Made by a program: the position numbers and the translations under genes
Assembly (NCBI GenBank): GCA_024644145.1
Contig: JAHELO010000130.1
Coordinates: 1-5,658, forward strand
Direction of reading: 5' to 3'
Length of the DNA stretch: 5,658 nucleotides
Origin: Christiangramia sp.
GTDB lineage: Bacteria > Bacteroidota > Bacteroidia > Flavobacteriales > Flavobacteriaceae
The notes under the pieces: model-generated
Told to the model about the DNA's origin: nothing
Databases searched by the model: none
What the model saw: the letters and a program-made list of their open reading frames with translations, nothing else
Shown: positions 1 to 4,701 of the stretch, in pieces
Numbering within the stretch: position 1 is the stretch's first letter
Layout of the letters: the number at the start of each line of letters is the position of its first letter

Positions 1-676
1 CGTGAACAACCAATACCTGACCATCCACACCGTTACCAGCGCCAATCCCAATAACAGGTATGGTAAGGCTTTCGGCAACTTCCTTAGCTAACTTTGCAGG
101 AACTTTTTCGAGAACGATCGCAAAACAACCTATTTTTTCCAACATCTTGGCGTCAGACTTCAATTTTTCGGCTTCTTCCTCTTCTTTTGCACGAACTGTA
201 TAAGTTCCGAATTTATATATGGATTGTGGAGTAAGGCCTAGATGTCCCATAACCGGGATCCCGGCATGCATGATTCTTTTAATACTTTCTTTAACCTCTT
301 TTCCTCCTTCAAGTTTAACGGCGTGTCCACCGCTTTCTTTCATAATTCTAATGGCAGATCTTAATGCCTCTTTTGGATCACTCTGGTAACTTCCAAAAGG
401 AAGATCAACCACTACCAAAGCCCGGTTAATGGCTCTTACCACACTTGTTGCATGATAGATCATTTGATCCAAAGTAATAGGAAGCGTAGTTTCATGACCT
501 GCCATCACGTTACTTGCCGAATCACCCACCAGGATAACATCAATGCCTGCACCGTCTACGATCTGCGCCATGGTATAATCGTATGCCGTAAGCATACTTA
601 TTTTTTCACCATTGGATTTCATGTCCACAAGAGACTTTGTGGTAACTCGCTTATACTCTTTTTTTGCAACAGACAT
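1..676 (-). CDS. panB: 3-methyl-2-oxobutanoate hydroxymethyltransferase (PanB), C-terminus cut by window edge
   Basis: PanB transfers a hydroxymethyl group from 5,10-methylene-tetrahydrofolate to 2-oxoisovalerate to make ketopantoate, the first committed step of pantothenate (and so CoA) synthesis. It is a cytoplasmic TIM-barrel enzyme. I translated the reverse strand: 225 complete codons are present out of a usual 265-275, so about 40-50 residues lie beyond the left edge. Visible family motifs are LTAYDYTMA (29-37), VGDS (50-53, metal-binding Asp52), DLPFGSY (91-97, metal-binding Asp91), VKLEGG (120-125), GHLGLTPQS (144-152), the probable catalytic Glu190 in LEKVP, and [13 protein letters not shown] near the end. 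The ATG at 674-676 (plus-strand cat) gives a normal N-terminus, and the upstream gap is AT-rich with no clear Shine-Dalgarno. The gene is divergent from the NTF2-like gene. Identity is near certain. Residue roles are transferred from E. coli PanB. Confidence 0.97.
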   Translation of the reverse strand, partial: MSVAKKEYKRVTTKSLVDMKSNGEKISMLTAYDYTMAQIVDGAGIDVILVGDSASNVMAGHETTLPITLDQMIYHATSVVRAINRALVVVDLPFGSYQSDPKEALRSAIRIMKESGGHAVKLEGGKEVKESIKRIMHAGIPVMGHLGLTPQSIYKFGTYTVRAKEEEEAEKLKSDAKMLEKIGCFAIVLEKVPAKLAKEVAESLTIPVIGIGAGNGVDGQVLVVH

Positions 677-697
677 TTGCTTAATTTTAAATTTGAG

Positions 698-730
698 TAA
701 AAGTAGTAAATTCGGCAGCCACGGTCAAAA
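698..730 (-). promoter_or_regulatory. candidate Bacteroidota-type promoter for panB
   Basis: Read on the minus strand, TTTTG (726-730) is followed after 20 bases by TACTTTTA (698-705). This fits the Bacteroidota housekeeping pattern TTTG / about 19-21 bases / TAnnTTTG, with one mismatch in the -7 box. Transcription would start near 692, giving a leader of about 15 bases before the panB ATG at 676. Only consensus matching supports this. The whole panB/NTF2-like gap is just 64 bases, so any promoter for the rightward gene must overlap this region; I saw no convincing one for it. Confidence 0.45.
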
Positions 731-740
731 CTACTTAGGC

Positions 741-1199
741 ATGAAAAATATTATAACCGCTTTATTGCTTGTTAGTAATCTGGCTGCTTTTTCTCAAACT
801 AATTTGAAGTGTGAAACCCCCAAAAAGCTGGTTGAAAATTTCTTTATCGCTTTTCATGCTCAGGATACCATTCAATTGAAAAACTTTGTAACAGATGGAG
901 TAGTGCTGGCCTCTGCTTCACTTGATTCGTTGGGAAATACAAAACTTTCCACGAGTGATTATCACTCCTTTATTAGTAGTATCGCTTCAATTCCTCCGGA
1001 AGCGAAATTTGAGGAAATAATCCATGAATTCAGGATCGAGGAAAACGGATTGCTGGCCACGGTAACTACTCCTTATTCCTTTCACTTTAATGGAGAATTA
1101 AGCCACTGTGGTGTAAATAGCTTCCAACTGGTCAATTTTAATGGGGCCTGGAAAATTGTTTACCTTATAGATACAAGGGATAAAGAGAATTGTGATTAG
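741..1199 (+). CDS. small secreted NTF2-like (SnoaL/lumazine-binding-like fold) protein
   Basis: A 152-residue protein of unknown specific function. Residues 1-18 (MKNIITALLLVSNLAAFS) form a classic Sec signal peptide with a likely signal peptidase I cut after Ala-Phe-Ser, so the mature protein should be periplasmic or secreted. No lipobox cysteine is present. The rest reads like an NTF2-like cone fold. It has an N-terminal helix (about 26-50, KKLVENFFIAFHAQDTIQLK) typical of these proteins, then strands ending in a SFQLVNFNGAWKIVYLIDTR stretch (127-146), the usual C-terminal beta strand pair with its conserved Trp. The open frame extends upstream to an ATG at 612, but that part lies antisense inside panB; the start at 741 is chosen because the signal peptide begins there. 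Members act as enzymes or ligand-binding domains, and no catalytic residue set can be named here. Its stop overlaps that of the FGE gene. Confidence 0.8.
   Translation: MKNIITALLLVSNLAAFSQTNLKCETPKKLVENFFIAFHAQDTIQLKNFVTDGVVLASASLDSLGNTKLSTSDYHSFISSIASIPPEAKFEEIIHEFRIEENGLLATVTTPYSFHFNGELSHCGVNSFQLVNFNGAWKIVYLIDTRDKENCD
1196..1199. other. tail-to-tail overlap of two convergent stop codons
   Basis: The rightward NTF2-like gene stops with TAG at 1197-1199, and the leftward FGE gene stops with TAA, read from plus-strand tta at 1196-1198. The two coding regions share the four bases TTAG. No hairpin with a T-run is visible around 1185-1230, so neither gene has an obvious intrinsic terminator, and their transcripts probably overlap at the 3' ends. 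Confidence 0.9.
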
Positions 1200-2230
1200 A
1201 TATCTTTTACACATCTAAAGCCGGTATGTTCCAGACCTGTATCTGGTGCTGAACTCATTCTGGCAGCTGTCCTGTACCCGGTGCAATAAGATTCGCTACA
1301 TAAAAAAGATCCACCCCTAATCACTTTTTGTTGATTCATGTTGATGAAATCCTTAAAATATCCATCCTCCCTTATTTCAATTTTAGAATATGCGTCTGGA
1401 TGATAGGTATCAAGACACCATTCCCAGACATTTCCAGCTGTTTCATACAGGCCAAAGGAATTTGGAGGGAAACTTTTAACCGGAGCGGTATTTTCAAATT
1501 TATCATCTCCGGAATTCCTTTTAGGAAAAGTACCCTGAAAATAATTGACCATCTTAGGTGCTTTGTCAAAGTCATTCCCCCAGTGATATATGAGGGTATC
1601 ACTACCAGACCGATTAAAATATTCGTATTCTGCCTCAGTTGGGAGTCGTTTGCCAGCCCATTTTGCATAAGCCATGGCGTCATACCAGGAAACCTGAACC
1701 ACAGGATGGGACTCTTTCCCTCTAATATCACTCCGTGGGCCGGTAGGATGTTTCCAGTTTGCTCCTTTCACAAATTTCCACCACCATTCCGGATTTGTAG
1801 GATCAAAAACCAAAGCCCCGGCTTCATATTTTTTCCCATGAATTTCAAATGAGCGTTCTGCCGTGGTGACATAACCTGTTTCTTCTACGAACTTTCTGAA
1901 ATCGGCATTGGTTACTTCGGTCTTATCTACCCAAAGGGAGTTAATCTTCTCTTTATGGCGCGGAAATTCATCGGGTCTGGCCTGTTGACTATTACCACCC
2001 ATTAGAAAGGTTCCTCCTTGGATCTTTACCATATCTGAAGTGCTGGCAGAATCTTCGCGTGTCTTTATAAAAGATATTTCCCTGAGATAATTTTCATGAT
2101 AACCGCCATTGTCTACCTTGGGTTTTTGTTCCAATACCTGAACAGGCGATGAACTATTTTGCTCCTTGCAGGAATTCAAAAATAAAGCGCATAAAAAAAG
2201 GAAGTGGATAAACTTAAAATTCGGGGACAT
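1196..2230 (-). CDS. lipoprotein formylglycine-generating enzyme (FGE/SUMF1 family) with intact catalytic cysteines
   Basis: A 344-residue FGE-sulfatase domain protein. FGEs are copper- and oxygen-dependent oxidases that convert a cysteine in the CxPxR motif of sulfatases to formylglycine, the catalytic residue of those enzymes. Residues 1-20 are a signal peptide ending in a lipobox, Leu-Asn-Ser-Cys21, so the mature protein should be lipid-anchored in the cell envelope. The domain spans about 66-342: IQGGTFLMGG (70-79), DKTEVTNADFRKFV (102-115), the Trp-rich PEWWWKFVKGANWKHPTGP segment (147-165), HPVVQVSWYDAMAYAKWAGK (175-194), RLPTEAEYEY (195-204), ETAGNVWEWC (263-272), RGGSFLCSESYC (305-316) and GFRC (337-340). 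Cys311 and Cys316 align with human SUMF1 Cys336 and Cys341, the active-site pair. Many SUMF-domain proteins (for example the gliding proteins GldJ/GldK) lack this pair, so true FGE activity is likely. No sulfatase gene is in view. Substrates are inferred only. Confidence 0.9.
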   Translation of the reverse strand: MSPNFKFIHFLFLCALFLNSCKEQNSSSPVQVLEQKPKVDNGGYHENYLREISFIKTREDSASTSDMVKIQGGTFLMGGNSQQARPDEFPRHKEKINSLWVDKTEVTNADFRKFVEETGYVTTAERSFEIHGKKYEAGALVFDPTNPEWWWKFVKGANWKHPTGPRSDIRGKESHPVVQVSWYDAMAYAKWAGKRLPTEAEYEYFNRSGSDTLIYHWGNDFDKAPKMVNYFQGTFPKRNSGDDKFENTAPVKSFPPNSFGLYETAGNVWEWCLDTYHPDAYSKIEIREDGYFKDFINMNQQKVIRGGSFLCSESYCTGYRTAARMSSAPDTGLEHTGFRCVKDI

Positions 2231-2247
2231 TTATAAAAATTAAGGTT

Positions 2248-2290
2248 CAAATATACTGATAAAAGTATGAGGTCTATAAATCAAATCAAG
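2248..2290 (-). promoter_or_regulatory. candidate promoter elements for the FGE lipoprotein gene
   Basis: Minus strand. TATATTTG (2248-2255) is a perfect match to the Bacteroidota -7 element TAnnTTTG and lies 17 bases before the ATG. The nearest TTTG upstream (2282-2285) is 26 bases away, longer than usual. An alternative pair overlaps it: TTG (2287-2289), 19 bases, then TACTTTTA (2260-2267), the same -7 octamer proposed for panB. Either could be used. This suggests that the FGE gene can be transcribed separately from the sdaA-CPBP unit upstream, although read-through is possible because no terminator is visible between them. Confidence 0.45.
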
Positions 2291-2318
2291 GCTGTTGCAG
2301 GATTTTTAATGCTCTAAT

Positions 2319-2338
2319 TTTAAGCCGGCATATAGTTT
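2319..2338 (-). repeat. copy 1 of an imperfect 20-bp inverted repeat flanking the sdaA-CPBP unit
   Basis: Read on the minus strand this is AAACTATATGCCGGCTTAAA. The plus strand at 4551-4570 reads AAATTATATTCCGGCTTTTA. The two agree at 16 of 20 positions, sharing the cores TATAT and CCGGCTT. It lies just downstream of the CPBP stop. Chance resemblance in AT-rich spacers is quite possible. Confidence 0.3.
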
Positions 2339-2352
2339 ATTTGGCAGTACGA

Positions 2353-3042
2353 TCAGGCTTTTGTGAAGGGGAGGAGCACAATTAGAACCAGGGAATTATT
2401 CATGCTGTGTAATAACACCGGCCAGAGCAGGGATTTATTCTCGACTTTTATTTTTCCGAAGAAAAAACCGGCAATAATCCTGGGGAAGATCATGATAAAT
2501 AACATAAGGTCTAGCTGAAAGTTATCTACATAGTTATAGATATGAACAAAACCGAAAATAACAGCGCCCAGTATCCAAACCGGCAGATAATATCTATGCA
2601 GCCAATAACAGGTCTTATGTAAGATTCTTTTTGAAATAAGTTCGCCCAGGGCGTAATAGATAAATGCCAGGCTGGAAAACAGCAGAAGGTATTTTAAACT
2701 CCAGTGCGCCTCTTCAGGGATGAGAAGGATCCCAATTAGATAAAATATCGCACATAAAAAGATCTTTATACTGCTTAGGCTAGGAATTAAAAGACTCCTG
2801 AATATACTTTCTTCTATCACCGGGGCGGCAATAGCAGCCAGGAATATAAATTTTAATGGATTTTCGTCTAAAATTTTCAGGATCTCCAATTGTTCATATT
2901 TCTGAAAATCGAGATCTAAAATGAAAACATCCAAAAAACGCAGAACAAAGAAGAATAGGAAATAAAATAAAAGCATTAAAGTAAAATTCCTGAAAAGGTT
3001 TTTCACTTTAACACCAAGATGATTCTCCTTTAGAATGTTCAA
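2353..3042 (-). CDS. CPBP-family intramembrane glutamic endopeptidase (Abi/CaaX-protease-like), TTG start
   Basis: A 229-residue polytopic membrane protein with the three signature motifs of the CPBP family (PF02517): EExxxR as Glu77-Glu78-Ser-Ile-Phe-Arg82, FxxxH as Phe163-Gly-Phe-Val-His167, and HxxxN as His212-Ser-Met-Asn-Asn216. Family members related to Rce1 cleave substrates within the membrane. Bacterial ones are linked to bacteriocin immunity or protein maturation, and the target here is unknown. Hydrophobic segments lie roughly at 20-41, 64-78, 90-108, 116-133, 153-170, 177-196 and 206-226. The first codon is TTG (plus-strand caa at 3040-3042): an in-frame TGA sits three codons upstream and the first internal ATG (Met23) lies inside the first membrane segment, so TTG is the best start. 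GTG at codon 13 is an alternative. Only 12 bases separate it from the sdaA stop, indicating cotranscription and perhaps translational coupling. Confidence 0.88.
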   Translation of the reverse strand: MNILKENHLGVKVKNLFRNFTLMLLFYFLFFFVLRFLDVFILDLDFQKYEQLEILKILDENPLKFIFLAAIAAPVIEESIFRSLLIPSLSSIKIFLCAIFYLIGILLIPEEAHWSLKYLLLFSSLAFIYYALGELISKRILHKTCYWLHRYYLPVWILGAVIFGFVHIYNYVDNFQLDLMLFIMIFPRIIAGFFFGKIKVENKSLLWPVLLHSMNNSLVLIVLLPFTKA

Positions 3043-3054
3043 ATTGCTTCAGTT

Positions 3055-4488
3055 TTAGCAGTCGCTTAAGCTAACTTTTACCGCCAGGCCACCCTCAGAT
3101 GTTTCTTTATATTTCTTGTTCATATCCTTCGCCGTTTCCCACATGGTCTCAATAACCTTATCTAACGGAACTTTAGCTCTACTGGCATCACTTTCCATGG
3201 CGATTTCGGCTGCATTTATAGCTTTTATGGCGCCCATCGCATTTCTTTCTATACAGGGAACCTGAACAAGACCCGCAATTGGGTCACAGGTTAAACCTAA
3301 ATGGTGTTCCATGGCAATTTCACTGGCCATTAAAACCTGCTCGGGAGTTCCACCCATCAGTTCGGTAAGCCCTCCTGCGGCCATGGCTGAAGATACGCCA
3401 ATCTCTGCCTGGCAGCCTCCCATAGCAGCAGAAATGGTCGCACCTTTTTTGAAAAGGCTTCCTATTTCACCTGCTACCAGCATGAACCTTTTTAGATCTT
3501 CAAAAGTAGCATTATGATTCTCTATGGTCATGTAATACATCATAACTGCAGGAACGGTTCCTGCGCTTCCGTTTGTAGGAGCGGTAACCACTCGGCCTAA
3601 TGATGCATTTACCTCATTTACACTTAATGCAAAACAGCTTACCCATTTCAGGATCTGACGGAATTTCACTTCGGTTTGTCTGATTGCCGGGATCCAGTCT
3701 TCTATACCTGAATAATGTGTTTCACCTATTAGACGCTGATGCATTTCAAAAGCTCTCCGTTTTACATTTAAACCTCCTGGTAAGGTGCCTTCAGTATGAC
3801 AGCCTATGTACATAGATTCCTGCATGACCTTCCAGATCTCCCTGAAGCCAGCATCTATTTCCTCATCGCTTCTTAGAGACCTTTCATTCTCAAGGACAAT
3901 ATCTGAAATTGGCTTGTTCTCAGTTTTGCAGTAGTGCAGAAGCTCAGTTGCTTTTTCTATAGGAAAGGGAAATTCCTGAAAATTTTTCATTTTCCTGCTG
4001 GCGTTCTTCCGTTCTTTTTTTACTACAAATCCGCCGCCGATAGAATAGAATGATGAAGATGTTTTTTTACCATTATAGAGGCAAGCCCTGAAGGTCATTC
4101 CGTTGGGATGAAATTCGAGAAATTTTCGGTTAAACTTCACATCTTCACTGAAATTAAATTCAATGTCTCTTTCTCCATTAAACAATAATCTCCCGGTCTC
4201 TTTGATTCTTTCTATTTCAGATTCAATTATAGAAATATCCATAGTTACAGGATCATGTCCCAATAAACCTAGTAACGTGGCTATATCTGTGGCATGACCC
4301 TTACCGGTGAGGCTTAATGAACCGTACAGGTCTACATGAATCTTTTCAACTTCGGTAAAACGGTTTTTCATCTTAAGTTCGGCGATCCAACGCTGGGCAG
4401 CACGCCAGGGACCCAGAGTGTGAGAGCTGGAAGGACCCACACCTACTTTAAGCATGTCAAACACACTAATGCATTCTATTTTTCGCAT
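3055..4488 (-). CDS. sdaA: L-serine ammonia-lyase (L-serine dehydratase), iron-sulfur type, single chain
   Basis: Deaminates L-serine to pyruvate and ammonia in the cytoplasm using an oxygen-sensitive [4Fe-4S] cluster. The 477 residues contain both halves of the enzyme fused in one chain. The N-terminal beta domain opens with SVFDMLKVGVGPSSSHTLGP (8-27). The alpha domain contains TAPTNGSAGTVPAV (302-315), AAMGGCQAEIG (354-364) and TCDPIAGLVQVPCIERNAMG (400-419). Cys359, Cys401 and Cys412 have the same 42 and 11 spacings as the cluster ligands Cys343, Cys385 and Cys396 of the Legionella enzyme. The last residue is Cys477, matching that enzyme's C-terminal cysteine, which swings into the active site as the fourth cluster ligand. 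The ATG at 4486-4488 gives the standard N-terminus. It is the first gene of a likely operon with the CPBP protease and is divergent from dnaK. Start and function are secure. Confidence 0.97.
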   Translation of the reverse strand: MRKIECISVFDMLKVGVGPSSSHTLGPWRAAQRWIAELKMKNRFTEVEKIHVDLYGSLSLTGKGHATDIATLLGLLGHDPVTMDISIIESEIERIKETGRLLFNGERDIEFNFSEDVKFNRKFLEFHPNGMTFRACLYNGKKTSSSFYSIGGGFVVKKERKNASRKMKNFQEFPFPIEKATELLHYCKTENKPISDIVLENERSLRSDEEIDAGFREIWKVMQESMYIGCHTEGTLPGGLNVKRRAFEMHQRLIGETHYSGIEDWIPAIRQTEVKFRQILKWVSCFALSVNEVNASLGRVVTAPTNGSAGTVPAVMMYYMTIENHNATFEDLKRFMLVAGEIGSLFKKGATISAAMGGCQAEIGVSSAMAAGGLTELMGGTPEQVLMASEIAMEHHLGLTCDPIAGLVQVPCIERNAMGAIKAINAAEIAMESDASRAKVPLDKVIETMWETAKDMNKKYKETSEGGLAVKVSLSDC

Positions 4489-4508
4489 TCAGAGTAAAAA
4501 TTTGAAAA

Positions 4509-4516
4509 CAAAAATA
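4509..4516 (-). promoter_or_regulatory. candidate -7 promoter element for sdaA
   Basis: On the minus strand this reads TATTTTTG, a perfect TAnnTTTG match, ending 20 bases before the sdaA ATG. Transcription would start near 4503, leaving a leader of about 15 bases, like that proposed for panB. I see no TTTG or TTG at the expected 19-21 bases upstream, so the -33 element is weak or absent. Confidence 0.4.
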
Positions 4517-4550
4517 AGGAATTGTTAATGCAGCCCATGAAATTTTGAGA

Positions 4551-4570
4551 AAATTATATTCCGGCTTTTA
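4551..4570 (+). repeat. copy 2 of an imperfect 20-bp inverted repeat flanking the sdaA-CPBP unit
   Basis: AAATTATATTCCGGCTTTTA on the plus strand matches the reverse complement of 2319-2338 at 16 of 20 bases. It lies upstream of the proposed sdaA promoter, so the two copies bracket the sdaA-CPBP unit in opposite orientation. Function unknown, and the match may be coincidental. Confidence 0.3.
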
Positions 4571-4608
4571 CTGTGAAAAAATACTGATGACAAGGTGTTT
4601 TAAAAAAG

Positions 4609-4621
4609 TGACAGTCTGTCA
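4609..4621. promoter_or_regulatory. perfect palindrome upstream of dnaK, candidate regulator site
   Basis: TGACAG-T-CTGTCA is a perfect 6-bp inverted repeat with a single-base centre at 4615. Its right end is 12 bases before the sigma-54-like element and 80 bases before the dnaK ATG. A related partial sequence, GTGACTGT, occurs at 4655-4662. The symmetry and placement suggest a binding site for a dimeric regulator, either an activator of the adjacent promoter or a heat-shock regulator. The binding protein is not identifiable from this window. It is not followed by a T-run, so a terminator is unlikely. Confidence 0.5.
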
Positions 4622-4633
4622 GAAGATTTGCGC

Positions 4634-4649
4634 TGGCATAATGATTGAC
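4634..4649 (+). promoter_or_regulatory. sigma-54-like -24/-12 element before dnaK
   Basis: TGGCATAATGATTGAC resembles the RpoN consensus TGGCAC-N5-TTGCW. The GG pair (4635-4636) and the -12 dinucleotide (4647-4648) are separated by exactly 10 bases as required, but the -12 pair is GA rather than GC. Transcription would begin near 4660, leaving a leader of about 40 bases. No good TTTG-N19-21-TAnnTTTG pair is seen for dnaK; the nearest is TAAAATTG at 4662-4669, without a proper -33 box. RpoN control of dnaK is an inference from spacing and position. Confidence 0.4.
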
Positions 4650-4701
4650 TTCTAGTGACTGTAAAATTGATAAACTAACGTAAAAAACAAGTTATATAGT
4701 T

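Larger units (their letters stand above)
2231..2352. other. 122-bp intergenic region between CPBP protease and FGE genes
   Basis: AT-rich, containing the FGE promoter candidates in its left half and a GCCGGC hexamer at 2324-2329. I found no hairpin followed by a T-run that would serve as an intrinsic terminator for the leftward sdaA-CPBP transcript, and no open frame of note. The 20 bases at 2319-2338 resemble, in inverted orientation, a segment upstream of sdaA (see repeat entries). Confidence 0.6.
4489..4701. other. 213-bp divergent control region between sdaA and dnaK
   Basis: It holds the sdaA -7 element on the left, a repeat copy at 4551-4570, a perfect palindrome at 4609-4621 and a sigma-54-like element at 4634-4649 facing dnaK. 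There is no CIRCE operator (TTAGCACTC-N9-GAGTGCTAA), the HrcA site common before heat-shock genes, and no Shine-Dalgarno immediately before the dnaK ATG, as is usual in this phylum. No open frame or RNA gene is apparent. Confidence 0.7.

Noticed and set aside
452..740. Rightward open frames antisense to the 5' half of panB, including an upstream extension of the NTF2-like gene to an ATG at 612
   Set aside because: They lie opposite a strongly conserved panB coding region and encode no recognisable domain; the signal peptide of the NTF2-like protein fixes its start at 741.
1328..1852. Open frames of 119 and 174 residues in other frames over the FGE gene
   Set aside because: Both are shadows: the FGE frame carries the full set of family motifs, and the alternative translations show no motif, signal or composition of a real protein.
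2290..2352. Intrinsic terminator after the CPBP gene around GCCGGC
   Set aside because: GCCGGC is self-complementary but has no loop or flanking pairing to form a stable stem, and no proper T-run follows on the minus strand.
3311..3517. A 68-residue rightward frame opposite sdaA
   Set aside because: It lies over the cluster-binding part of sdaA, whose codons explain the sequence completely.
2353..4488. sdaA plus CPBP protease as a bacteriocin or phage-defence module (CPBP proteins were once labelled Abi)
   Set aside because: There is no peptide precursor, toxin or transporter gene nearby, and the partner is a core metabolic enzyme. The Abi label alone is not evidence of defence.
4489..4701. 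Possible CIRCE/HrcA operator before dnaK
   Set aside because: Neither TTAGCACTC nor GAGTGCTAA is present in the region; the only clear palindrome is TGACAG-T-CTGTCA, which is unrelated.
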